Under the pieces are notes generated by a model that was given only the letters and a program-made list of their open reading frames with translations, was not told where the DNA came from and searched no databases. Source: Archaeoglobaceae archaeon (GTDB taxonomy: Archaea; Halobacteriota; Archaeoglobi; Archaeoglobales; Archaeoglobaceae). From it: a DNA stretch of 7,544 bases. The first letter of the stretch is position 1. Every line of letters starts with the position of its first letter. The stretch spans positions 1 through 7,544 of the forward strand of contig JAMOMT010000148.1 of NCBI GenBank assembly GCA_027066965.1, written 5' to 3'. Below are positions 1 through 6,266 of this stretch, in pieces. The translations under genes and the position numbers were made by a program.

Positions 1-20
1 TTCTTATCCGAAGTCGCCAT
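1..20 (-). CDS. possible 5' end of a leftward gene, cut by the window edge
   Basis: On the minus strand an ATG at 20..18 opens a frame reading MATSDK before the window ends. A TATA-like ATAAATA lies at 47..41, the right distance for a leaderless transcript starting at this ATG, as for several other genes here. A second in-frame ATG at 32..30 is too close to the TATA box to be transcribed from it. Only six complete codons are visible, so nothing can be said of function and the gene itself is a guess. Confidence 0.22.
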
Positions 21-40
21 TTCAGCTTCCATGTACGCCC

Positions 41-48
41 TATTTATC
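41..48 (-). promoter_or_regulatory. TATA-like box for a possible leftward gene
   Basis: The minus strand reads GATAAATA here, about 27 bases before the ATG at 20..18. It is the only support for a divergent leftward transcription unit at the left edge. Confidence 0.25.
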
Positions 49-100
49 AGGCAGGCCGGACACTGTGGAGTAATTTTCATGACCCCCTTTCCACGATAGG

Positions 101-108
101 TAATAAAA
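101..108 (+). promoter_or_regulatory. TATA-like box for the PHP/antiporter operon
   Basis: TAATAAAA starts 28 bases before the GTG at 129. The spacing matches the boxes before the Mrp ATPase and ccmE genes and predicts transcription starting at or next to that codon. Confidence 0.4.
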
Positions 109-128
109 CGTTAGCCAAAGTGGGAGCT

Positions 129-791
129 GTGATAGTCGACATGCACATTCATTCAAACCACAGTAAGGACGGGAAAAGTAGCGTGAAGAAGATTCTTGAG
201 GTTGCTTTAAGGAGGGGGCTTGACGCATTGGCGATAACGGATCACGACACCGTAAGTGGTTCTCTTGAAGCTATAGAAGTTGTGAGAGAGGAGCACTTGG
301 AAATAGTGGTTATCCCGGGAATAGAGGTCTCGACCCTCGACGGACACCTCCTCATTTACGGAGTAAAGAAAGACATAGACCCAAGTATGAGCATGAGTGA
401 AACTATAAAGGAGGTAAAAAAGCACAGTGAGCTAACATTAACAGCCGTGGCCCACCCCTTCCAGTTCTATAGGCACGGATGCGTGAAGTTCTGGATTGCA
501 AAGCAAGCTGATGCAGTTGAAGTGTTCAACGCCAAGTACATCGTTGGTATTTGCAACCTCCTTTCCCAAGCTCTAGCCAAATTTTACAGAAAGCCGGGGA
601 TTGCTGGTAGCGACGCTCATGTGGCTGAGGAAGTCGGCAGAGCCGTTACGGTGATAGACGATTCCGTACTTAACTCTAGAAGACGCGGGGAAGAGGTAAC
701 AAGGATTTTGAACGCCATACTCTCGGGAAAAGTAGTAGAGGTTAGAGGCAGTAGGCAGAACTTCCACAACTGGCCGGGGAGGAGAAGATGA
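129..791 (+). CDS. PHP-domain metal-dependent phosphoesterase
   Basis: A 220-residue single-domain PHP protein, expected to be a cytoplasmic metal-dependent hydrolase of phosphoester bonds; the substrate cannot be read from sequence. The family's metal ligands are all visible: DMHIH (D4, H6, H8), ITDHDT (H39), GIEVS (E66), AHPF (H109) and GSDAH (D162, H164). The HSKDG and RGLDALAITDHDT blocks are typical of the TrpH/YciV-like family, whose known members include a nucleoside 3',5'-bisphosphate phosphatase. Starts: GTG 129 gives the usual MIVD-HxH N-terminus and sits 28 bases after a TATA box. GTG 120 would add three residues. ATG 141 follows a GTGAT SD-like string but loses the conserved Asp. 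The stop overlaps the next gene's ATG (ATGA), so the two are probably translationally coupled. Family assignment is firm, substrate unknown. Confidence 0.9.
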   Translation: MIVDMHIHSNHSKDGKSSVKKILEVALRRGLDALAITDHDTVSGSLEAIEVVREEHLEIVVIPGIEVSTLDGHLLIYGVKKDIDPSMSMSETIKEVKKHSELTLTAVAHPFQFYRHGCVKFWIAKQADAVEVFNAKYIVGICNLLSQALAKFYRKPGIAGSDAHVAEEVGRAVTVIDDSVLNSRRRGEEVTRILNAILSGKVVEVRGSRQNFHNWPGRRR

Positions 792-1936
792 ACTACCTCG
801 TCGAGCTGATAGTTCTTCTCCTCGCTTCCTGCTCGATAGCAATAGTGGCAGAGTACCTGAAGTTTCCCTACACCACAGCCCTCGTCCTGTTCGGGCTCGC
901 CGTTTCTGTTTTAGGCCTCCTGCCGGAAATTACGCTCACAAAGGAACTTGTGTTCTACCTGATACTACCACCTCTACTGTTCGAGGGCTCACTGAACATG
1001 GATATAGATGTGCTCAGGGAGAACTCTGTTACCATAGCAATCCTTTCCACTTTAGGAGTTATCGCGTCCGTTCTCTTCGTCTCAGCGTTGCTTACTCTCG
1101 CTGGAATGGATCTAAAAGAGGCGTTACTATTCGGAGCCATGATTTCTCCGACTGACCCAGTATCGGTTCTCGCGGCATTCAGAGGGGCCAAAAGGGCAAG
1201 AAGGATTTCTGCGATACTGGAGGGAGAAAGCATAATGAACGACGGAACTTCAGTCGTCATATTCTCGACGATCCTCGAATTTTCAGGAATTACTGCTGGA
1301 GTGATTCATTTTCTCAGGGCATGTGCGGGAGGTATTGCGTTCGGGTTGCTTCTTGGATACGCTTTTTACCAGATCCTGAAAAGGATAGACGACCACCTGA
1401 TAGAGGTCACGCTGACCATCGTCCTGTCCTACCTCTCCTTCGTCCTCGCCGAATACTCTGGTTTTTCGGGAGTAATGGCAGTCGTGTTTGCGGGGCTTCT
1501 TATAGGGAACAGAAGGAGTTTTGCCATGAGTGAGGAGACGAGAACAGTTCTGAAAAGCTTCTGGGATGTCGTAGTTTTTCTCGTGAACTCCATCGTGTTC
1601 ATAGCCGTTGGCATGGACATAGCGCCGAGGCTGACGTTTAGCTGGCTTGTAGCTGTAGCGATTTTCTCCTCCGTTGTGGGAAGGGCCGTTTCCGTTTACT
1701 CCTCGCTCTTCCTGTGCCGCCTGATCGGTCTCATCCTCAGAGTGGAGACTACCAGCCCCTTCGAAAGCACAATGCTTGTCCTCGGCGGACTTAGAGGCAC
1801 GATACCAGTAGCTCTCGCCCTGACCGTCTCTGGAAAATATCCAGTAGTGGCAGAGCTCGTTTTCGCCGTAGTTCTGTTTTCCCTCGTGTTTCAGGGATTG
1901 GCTGTTGATTTACTCGTTAGGAAGTTGAAAGCTTAA
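788..1936 (+). CDS. CPA1-family Na+/H+ antiporter (NhaP-like)
   Basis: A 382-residue polytopic membrane protein with about 12 hydrophobic segments and almost no hydrophilic tail, shorter than many bacterial CPA1 proteins that carry a cytosolic C-terminal domain. Recognisable family motifs are SPTDPVSVLA around residues 120-129 (D123), the ion-binding ESIMND segment at 147-152 with the N151-D152 pair typical of electroneutral CPA1 exchangers, and GGLRGTIPVALAL from 333, whose R336 is conserved. The expected role is exchange of Na+ for H+ across the cytoplasmic membrane for pH and sodium homeostasis; ion specificity (Na+, K+ or Li+) is not decidable here. The start ATG lies inside the preceding stop and follows a GGGAGGAG Shine-Dalgarno string at 777-784. 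No terminator is evident before the next gene, so some read-through is possible. Confidence 0.93.
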   Translation: MNYLVELIVLLLASCSIAIVAEYLKFPYTTALVLFGLAVSVLGLLPEITLTKELVFYLILPPLLFEGSLNMDIDVLRENSVTIAILSTLGVIASVLFVSALLTLAGMDLKEALLFGAMISPTDPVSVLAAFRGAKRARRISAILEGESIMNDGTSVVIFSTILEFSGITAGVIHFLRACAGGIAFGLLLGYAFYQILKRIDDHLIEVTLTIVLSYLSFVLAEYSGFSGVMAVVFAGLLIGNRRSFAMSEETRTVLKSFWDVVVFLVNSIVFIAVGMDIAPRLTFSWLVAVAIFSSVVGRAVSVYSSLFLCRLIGLILRVETTSPFESTMLVLGGLRGTIPVALALTVSGKYPVVAELVFAVVLFSLVFQGLAVDLLVRKLKA

Positions 1937-1957
1937 CCAAACCACTTGGGGAAAGAG

Positions 1958-1965
1958 AATAAAAA
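1958..1965 (+). promoter_or_regulatory. TATA-like box for the Mrp ATPase gene
   Basis: AATAAAAA begins 29 bases before the ATG at 1987, predicting a leaderless or near-leaderless transcript. There is no Shine-Dalgarno string immediately before that ATG, which fits. Confidence 0.5.
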
Positions 1966-1986
1966 CACTGCTGAAGAGCAAGCAAC

Positions 1987-2751
1987 ATGAAAGAGAGTGA
2001 CGAGCTCGAGGCGATTATCAGCAACAAGATGGGGCATATAAAGAAGAAAGTAGCCGTTATGAGTGGTAAAGGCGGAGTCGGAAAGTCGACTGTTGCAGCT
2101 CTGCTCGCAGTTCACCTCGCAAAGAAGGGTTACATGGTCGGGCTGTTAGATGCGGACTTCCTTGGTCCATCCATTCCAAAGCTGTTTGGACTTGAGAGGA
2201 AGAAGCCACTTTCGAGCATAGACGGCATCGATCCTGTCTTGAGCACGAAGTACGCGATAAGGATAATGTCAATTCAGTTCATGACGCCCGAGGGAGTTGC
2301 GGTGATATGGAGGGGACCAATGATCTCCAAGGTTCTAAGAGATTACCTTGCCTATGTTTCTTGGGGCAGGTTGGACTACCTCGTAATCGACATGCCTCCG
2401 GGCACTGGAGATGTTCCTATAACTGTAATGCAGGATGTTCCTCTCGATGGGGTTGTGATGGTTGCGACTCCCCACGATCTGACGGCCCAGATCGTCGAGA
2501 GAGCGATAAATATGGCAAGAACGATGAACACCGAAGTTGTCGGGATAGTAGAGAACATGAGCTACTACAAGTGCCCGGAATGCGGGAGGGTCGCGAAGTT
2601 CGGTAAGGGAGCGGATTTACTCGCTAAGAAGTACGGTCTCAGAATAATAGCAAAAATACCTCTCGAGGAGAAATTGTCGATCTACTGCGATTCAGGCTTA
2701 ATCGAGGAGTATGACACCGACTACTTCGAGGGGTTTGAGGAGATTATTTGA
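1987..2751 (+). CDS. Mrp/NBP35-family P-loop ATPase, Fe-S cluster carrier
   Basis: A 254-residue cytoplasmic ATPase of the Mrp/NBP35 (ApbC) family, which binds a bridging Fe-S cluster as a dimer and passes it to apo-proteins. The deviant Walker A motif SGKGGVGKS is at residues 26-34 with signature lysine K28; the LLDADFLGPS segment (D55, D57) is the switch I region; VIDMPPGTGD starting near 133 is Walker B (D135). The cluster-binding CPEC motif (C196, C199) is intact. The N-terminus has only about 20 residues before the P-loop, so it lacks both the Cys-rich N-terminal extension of eukaryotic NBP35 and the DUF59 domain of bacterial Mrp. The start ATG is placed by the TATA box 29 bases upstream; ATG 2029 is the alternative. 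T-rich sequence follows the stop. Client proteins cannot be inferred; haem and Fe-S protein genes nearby are only circumstantial. Confidence 0.95.
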   Translation: MKESDELEAIISNKMGHIKKKVAVMSGKGGVGKSTVAALLAVHLAKKGYMVGLLDADFLGPSIPKLFGLERKKPLSSIDGIDPVLSTKYAIRIMSIQFMTPEGVAVIWRGPMISKVLRDYLAYVSWGRLDYLVIDMPPGTGDVPITVMQDVPLDGVVMVATPHDLTAQIVERAINMARTMNTEVVGIVENMSYYKCPECGRVAKFGKGADLLAKKYGLRIIAKIPLEEKLSIYCDSGLIEEYDTDYFEGFEEII

Positions 2752-2756
2752 ATAAG

Positions 2757-2773
2757 TTTATTTTTTGAATTTT
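2757..2773 (+). terminator. oligo-T terminator of the Mrp ATPase gene
   Basis: Starting six bases after the stop codon the plus strand has TTTATTTTTT and then more T-rich sequence with no stem-loop, the usual form of an archaeal intrinsic terminator. Confidence 0.5.
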
Positions 2774-2789
2774 ATAAATATTTTATAGG
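2771..2789 (+). promoter_or_regulatory. TATA-like sequence in the intergenic spacer
   Basis: Two adjoining TATA-like strings, TTTATAAATA and TTTTATAGG, lie just past the Mrp ATPase gene. As a promoter they would start transcription near 2800, at the beginning of a GC-richer stretch that has no convincing ORF. They may equally be part of the AT-rich termination region. Confidence 0.3.
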
Positions 2790-2920
2790 TTTCTCAAATC
2801 GGCAGGACTCAGAGTAAACACTGGAGCAAAGATTTTCAGCCCGCTGTCCACCAACCGTAAAACTCAAATTTTGTATCTAGAGCAATCTAAAACATAGATT
2901 AAAGTATTACACAAATAAGA
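2790..2920. other. gene-free spacer between convergent genes
   Basis: Between the Mrp ATPase gene and the convergent thioredoxin reductase gene there is no ORF with coding character. Bases about 2800-2863 are clearly GC-richer than the flanks and can form only short stems, such as CTCAG with CTGGAG (one bulged G) near 2809-2827, and CAG with CTG around a CCCG loop near 2839-2848. No box C/D or H/ACA signature or tRNA cloverleaf was found. A small RNA is possible but unproven. Confidence 0.3.
2791..2804 (+). repeat. copy 1 of a 14-bp repeated element
   Basis: TTCTCAAATCGGCA matches the element at 3936-3949 at 13 of 14 positions. The flanking bases upstream (TTATAGGTT here, TTATCAGGTT there) are also alike. 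It sits just after the TATA-like sequence of the spacer. It could be a protein-binding site or a chance match. Confidence 0.3.
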
Positions 2921-2933
2921 CAAAAAACAAAAA
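2921..2933 (-). terminator. oligo-T terminator of thioredoxin reductase
   Basis: Read on the minus strand, the bases directly after the trxB stop are TTTTTGTTTTTTG, a good archaeal oligo-T terminator without a hairpin. Confidence 0.55.
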
Positions 2934-3833
2934 TTACTCAACTTTCAAAAACTCAAACGCAGAGTTGGCAGCCACAGCTCCATCCCCGCACGCCGTTACG
3001 ACCTGTTTGAGTGGGTTGTCGCAACAGTCTCCAGCTGCAAAAACTCCCGGAACGTTAGTCCTCTGCCTCCTGTCCACTTTGATGTAGCCTCTTGAATCTC
3101 TCTCAACTCCAAGCTTGGCTGCAAGCTCCGTCTGGGGCCTCATACCCACGGCTATAAACACACCATCTACCTCAACTACGAAGTCCTCATCCTTAATCTT
3201 GTCGTGCAGAACTGCTCTCTCGACCTTCTGAGTGCCTTCTATCCTAACGACGACGCTGTTCCATATAACAGGAATGTTCCTCTTAAACAGCTCCTCCTGA
3301 AGTGCTTTATCTGCCCTCAGCTCGTCCCTCCTGTGCACGAGAGTCACATCGCACCCGATCTCCTTCAGATATATCGCGTCGGTCACAGCCGTATTTCCTC
3401 CTCCTATGACGAGAACTTTCTTTCCCCTGAAGAAGTGCCCGTCGCAAGTTGCACAGTAACTCACTCCCCTGCCGAGGAACTCCTTCTCACCCGGAACCCC
3501 CAGCTCCCTGTGAGTTCCCCCCGTGGCGAATATTATCGCCTTAGCCTTGTACTCCGAGGAGTCTGTTTTAACGACGAACCAGTCTCCATCCTTCCCAACG
3601 TCAACAACTCTCTCGAAGGCGTGCTCCGAGTACTTGGAAGCCTGCTCCTTCATCTTCTCCAGAAGCTCATACCCACTTCCCTCAAAACCGGGGTAGTTCT
3701 CTATGAATGGTACCGTTGAAAGCTGTGACGGCATTCCCTCGAAAACTATCACCTTGAGCCCATACCTCCCAGCGTATATAGCGGCCGTCAGCCCTGCGGG
3801 ACCGCAGCCAATAACAGCGACATCGTACTCCAT
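2934..3833 (-). CDS. trxB: thioredoxin reductase (NADPH, FAD, CxxC type)
   Basis: A 299-residue cytoplasmic flavoprotein of the low-molecular-weight thioredoxin reductase family, which passes electrons from NAD(P)H via FAD to a redox disulfide and on to thioredoxin or a related protein. Visible features: N-terminal FAD Rossmann motif IGCGPAGL (residues 8-15), ENYPGF (45-50), active site CATC (C127, C130) followed by DG, second nucleotide motif GGGNTAV (144-150), HRRDELR (167-173), which suggests NADPH preference, and the C-terminal FAD motif GVFAAGD (263-269). Length is close to the family norm of about 300-320. Odd points are Cys10 inside the FAD glycine motif and a Cys-Cys pair at 270-271. 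A TATA box about 25 bases before the ATG suggests a leaderless transcript. It is divergent from ccmEF, so shared regulation and a thiol-supply role in cytochrome c maturation are possible, though a general thioredoxin system is the default reading. Confidence 0.95.
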   Translation of the reverse strand: MEYDVAVIGCGPAGLTAAIYAGRYGLKVIVFEGMPSQLSTVPFIENYPGFEGSGYELLEKMKEQASKYSEHAFERVVDVGKDGDWFVVKTDSSEYKAKAIIFATGGTHRELGVPGEKEFLGRGVSYCATCDGHFFRGKKVLVIGGGNTAVTDAIYLKEIGCDVTLVHRRDELRADKALQEELFKRNIPVIWNSVVVRIEGTQKVERAVLHDKIKDEDFVVEVDGVFIAVGMRPQTELAAKLGVERDSRGYIKVDRRQRTNVPGVFAAGDCCDNPLKQVVTACGDGAVAANSAFEFLKVE

Positions 3834-3850
3834 ACACCAAACTTATCGAA

Positions 3851-3858
3851 ATTGTATA
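3851..3858 (-). promoter_or_regulatory. trxB: TATA-like box for thioredoxin reductase
   Basis: The minus strand reads TATACAAT, starting 25 bases before the trxB ATG at 3833..3831. This predicts transcription starting at or very near the start codon. Confidence 0.5.
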
Positions 3859-3911
3859 GATGCGTTTCGATTCCTGGGCAACTTTGGCGAAAATTATTCT
3901 GACTAAATGTT

Positions 3912-3930
3912 TAAACCTCTGTTGGGTTTA
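3912..3930. promoter_or_regulatory. 19-bp dyad, candidate operator between trxB and ccmE
   Basis: TAAACC (3912-3917) and GGTTTA (3925-3930) form a perfect 6-bp inverted repeat around a 7-base centre. It lies 27 bases upstream of the ccmE TATA box and about 54 bases upstream of the trxB TATA box. Size and placement suit a dimeric regulator acting on the divergent pair, but no regulator is identified. The first arm also overlaps a TTTAAA string that could be a minor TATA box. Confidence 0.35.
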
Positions 3931-3935
3931 TCAGG

Positions 3936-3949
3936 TTCGCAAATCGGCA
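3936..3949 (+). repeat. copy 2 of a 14-bp repeated element
   Basis: TTCGCAAATCGGCA matches 2791-2804 at 13 of 14 positions. This copy lies 7 bases upstream of the ccmE TATA box, where the BRE and activator or repressor sites are expected in archaea. Confidence 0.3.
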
Positions 3950-3956
3950 AAAACAC

Positions 3957-3963
3957 TTATATA
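3957..3963 (+). promoter_or_regulatory. TATA box for the ccmE-ccmF operon
   Basis: TTATATA, a strong archaeal TATA box, begins 30 bases before the ccmE ATG at 3987, predicting a leaderless transcript for the operon. Confidence 0.6.
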
Positions 3964-3986
3964 CCTGCTTTCTATCCCGTAAAAGG

Positions 3987-4385
3987 ATGAAAAAAGTCAG
4001 CATCCTCGTGGGTGTTGTCGTAATAGTGTTTGGAATCGCATTGGCTATGTCATTCAAGAGCGAGCTCTGCCCCTACGTAACCGTGAGTTACGTCGTTTCT
4101 AAAGGCAGTGTTAGCAACGTTCAGGTGAACGGCACGATAGTGCCAGGAACGACCAAGGTTCTACCTAACAACACGCTCATGTTCAACCTTTCAGACGGTA
4201 AGACGCAAATGAGAGTGGTATACCACGGCATTCTTTCCCACTATCAGGAAGGAATTCCTGCTGTCGTCGTTGGGAGCTATTACGACGGCATCTTTCACGC
4301 AAAGGAAGTGCTGCTCAAATGTCCGAGCAAGTACAAAGTGATGGAGGAAAACTATTCCACCAAGAAGGTTACGGGTAAGGTCTGA
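3987..4385 (+). CDS. ccmE: cytochrome c maturation haem chaperone CcmE, CxxxY variant
   Basis: A 132-residue protein that should carry haem covalently on the outer face of the membrane and pass it to CcmF for attachment to apocytochrome c. One N-terminal transmembrane anchor spans about residues 4-21 after a short Met-Lys-Lys start, followed by the OB-fold-like domain (VTVSYVVSKG; QVNGTIVPGT; LMFNLSDG; VVYHGILSHYQEG; VVVGSYYDGIFHAKEVLLKCPSKY). In classical CcmE the haem-binding residue is the His of HxxxY; here the equivalent is CPSKY (C112, Y116), the Cys-type motif known from archaea and Desulfovibrio, where the accompanying System I lacks CcmH. The short tail after Y116 is usual. Start ATG is fixed by the TATA box 30 bases upstream; ccmF follows after 15 bases. 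A further Cys at 28, just outside the membrane segment, could matter for redox chemistry. Confidence 0.93.
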   Translation: MKKVSILVGVVVIVFGIALAMSFKSELCPYVTVSYVVSKGSVSNVQVNGTIVPGTTKVLPNNTLMFNLSDGKTQMRVVYHGILSHYQEGIPAVVVGSYYDGIFHAKEVLLKCPSKYKVMEENYSTKKVTGKV

Positions 4386-4400
4386 CGGCGGGGATAGGCA

Positions 4401-6266
4401 ATGGACATTGGTTACCTCTTTCTAATAGGCTCGATGCTGAGCTTAATTGCTTCCATCGTACTCGACTTTGAATTCGTTAGAGGCAGGAGGTGCTGGGAGA
4501 GAATAAAGTACGCTAATGCTACCTTTTTTGCATTCACGGCCTTAGCGTTCTTCACACTCCTCTACTACTTCCTGACAAGGGACTTCAACGTAAAGTACGT
4601 TTTCCTGTATTCTGACACTCACCTTCCTCTCGTTTACACGATAAGTGCCGTGTGGGCGGGGAGAGAAGGTTCTCTACTCCTCTGGCTCCTTTATCTTGGA
4701 ATTTTCCTCCTCTTTTCCACGAAGAAAAGGGACAAAACAACAGCCGTTGCGAACGCGATAATGTGCGTAGTTGCTGTGTTCTTCAACTTCCTCCTTCTAA
4801 CTTCCTCAAATCCATTCGTAAGGCTAAACTTCAACCCCCCTGAGGGATGGGGACTTAACCCGCTCCTGAGAACCCCTGAAATGGCTTTACATCCTCCCGC
4901 AATATTCCTTGGTTACGCTGGGATGACCGTTCCCTTCGCCTACGCCGTTGCTGCCACCTACTACGAGGAGGAGTGGATCAAGAGGGCAAGAAACTACTTG
5001 CTCGTAGCGTGGGCTTTCCTTGGAATAGGAATACTGCTAGGAGCTTGGTGGGCGTACAAGACGCTTGGCTGGGGAGGATACTGGGGCTGGGATCCAGTTG
5101 AGAACTCTTCTCTCCTGCCATGGCTGACGGCATCAGCCCTACTTCACGGAGTTCTCGTCGAGGAAAGAAAGGGAGGTATGAAGCTCGTAAACTACATTCT
5201 GGCAGTCGTAACGTTCGACCTCGTAATACTCGCCACCTTCATTACAAGGAGCGGAATAATAAATTCCGTTCACGCTTTTGCAAGAAATCAGGAGGCTTAC
5301 GCCTACTTGTTGCTGATAGTTCTTTCAAGCGTCGCTGCTTTTGCAGTTGCCATTTCGAAGAAGGATGTTTTCAGAGGAAAAAGTTACGGCATAAGGGATA
5401 GACTAATTCAGGCGAGCATACTGATATTCTCCCTCGCAACCGTTACAGTGCTAATAGGTACCCTCACCCCCCTGCTCATAAGAGCTTCAGTCACCAGAGC
5501 GTTTTATAGGCACATAGAGATACCCCTCGGCACAGCTCTCGTCGTGCTCCTTGGGGTGTGCGTACTCGCAATCAAGAGAGACTTCAATCAGAGAGTTCTT
5601 AAGTCTCTCGCCGCTGGAGCTGGAGCGGGAATAATTTGCTTCGAGATAACAAGGCTCGCTCTTGCTTCTCTTGGAGTAGGAATTTTCGTCTTCACTTTGA
5701 TGGGAATAGTCCAAGGATACAGCGGGAGAAAAATAGATCTAAGGAGGGCTGGAGCGATAGCTGCACACCTTGGACTGATACTGCTTTTTATAGGGGTTAT
5801 GGGCTCGTGGATGTATGAGTCGGACTACACCCACGTCAACCTTGGAGTGGGACAGAGCGTGAAGGTCGGAGACTACATACTCAAGCTGAACGGGTTTAAT
5901 GAAGTAAACGGAAACGGAAAGTTCTACGTTATAGCATATGTGAGCGTTTACAAGGACGGGAAGCTGATAGGGGTGATGCACCCCAAACTCGTGATATACA
6001 ACCTCATGCGAAACGATAGGATAGTCGCCTCAGTTGACATTATCTCGATGCCTCTCCAAGATATATACATAGCCATGGGCAGCGTTACGGAGAGCGGTAT
6101 AGCCTCTTTCGAGTTCTACGTCGTTCCTCTCGTGTCCTTCGTTTGGATAGGGTCGCTGTTGATTGTGGCTGGAGGAATTCTTGCAGCCTTACCCGAAAGC
6201 AGAAAGAAGTTAGATAAGAGTGCAGTCGAAGTTAAGGGAGTCGAACATGCTCACAGAGAGAGTTGA
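4401..6266 (+). CDS. ccmF: cytochrome c maturation haem lyase subunit CcmF
   Basis: A 621-residue membrane protein with roughly 14-15 hydrophobic segments, near the length of bacterial CcmF (about 650). It takes haem from holo-CcmE and attaches it to apocytochrome c CxxCH motifs on the outer face of the membrane. The WWD domain is complete: WGGYWGWDPVEN at 224-235. The four conserved histidines of CcmF have clear counterparts: H164 in ALHPPAIFLGYAG, H249 in LLHG, H291 in INSVHAFA and H456 in AAHLG. The extracytoplasmic segment before the last helix has the expected VGDYILKLNGF, VYKDGK, HPKLVIY and PLQDIYIAMG blocks. The ATG follows ccmE by 15 bases, with a GGGGAT string 5 bases upstream. Its 3' end overlaps the next gene by 20 bases. 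CcmA, B, C, D and H are not in the window. CcmF is preferred over NrfE/CcsA because of the C-terminal region and the ccmE neighbour. Confidence 0.95.
   Translation: MDIGYLFLIGSMLSLIASIVLDFEFVRGRRCWERIKYANATFFAFTALAFFTLLYYFLTRDFNVKYVFLYSDTHLPLVYTISAVWAGREGSLLLWLLYLGIFLLFSTKKRDKTTAVANAIMCVVAVFFNFLLLTSSNPFVRLNFNPPEGWGLNPLLRTPEMALHPPAIFLGYAGMTVPFAYAVAATYYEEEWIKRARNYLLVAWAFLGIGILLGAWWAYKTLGWGGYWGWDPVENSSLLPWLTASALLHGVLVEERKGGMKLVNYILAVVTFDLVILATFITRSGIINSVHAFARNQEAYAYLLLIVLSSVAAFAVAISKKDVFRGKSYGIRDRLIQASILIFSLATVTVLIGTLTPLLIRASVTRAFYRHIEIPLGTALVVLLGVCVLAIKRDFNQRVLKSLAAGAGAGIICFEITRLALASLGVGIFVFTLMGIVQGYSGRKIDLRRAGAIAAHLGLILLFIGVMGSWMYESDYTHVNLGVGQSVKVGDYILKLNGFNEVNGNGKFYVIAYVSVYKDGKLIGVMHPKLVIYNLMRNDRIVASVDIISMPLQDIYIAMGSVTESGIASFEFYVVPLVSFVWIGSLLIVAGGILAALPESRKKLDKSAVEVKGVEHAHRES
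6235..6240 (+). promoter_or_regulatory. ribosome binding site deciding the start at 6247
   Basis: AGGGAG lies six bases before ATG 6247, inside the ccmF coding end. The upstream in-frame ATG at 6220 has no comparable site, so 6247 is the better start of the third operon gene. Confidence 0.5.

Noticed and set aside
40..228. Minus-strand frame over the PHP gene start
   Set aside because: It overlaps the conserved HxH motif on the other strand and has a translation with no recognisable features.
955..1260. 101-codon minus-strand frame inside the antiporter gene
   Set aside because: Shadow of a strongly coding gene with conserved TPTDP/ND-like motifs in the sense frame; no promoter or ribosome site.
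2572..2583. CPEC of the Mrp ATPase as a zinc-binding site
   Set aside because: The position matches the CPxC motif of Mrp/NBP35 Fe-S carriers, which bind a cluster at the dimer interface; there is no second Cys pair for a zinc ribbon.
2800..2870. Box C/D guide RNA in the spacer
   Set aside because: CTGA strings occur on the minus strand but no RTGATGA C box is present at a workable distance on either strand.
3204..3719. 171-codon open frame on the plus strand inside trxB
   Set aside because: It is antisense to a clear thioredoxin reductase with every motif intact; the frame is open through trxB codon bias and its translation has no family features.
4314..4337. Loss of the CcmE His as a sequencing error or dead gene
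   Set aside because: The frame, length and flanking residues are intact and the CxxxY replacement is an established functional variant.
6220..6246. In-frame ATG upstream of the third ccm-operon gene
   Set aside because: It has no ribosome site, deepens the overlap with ccmF, and adds residues unlike a protein start; ATG 6247 has AGGGAG six bases upstream.
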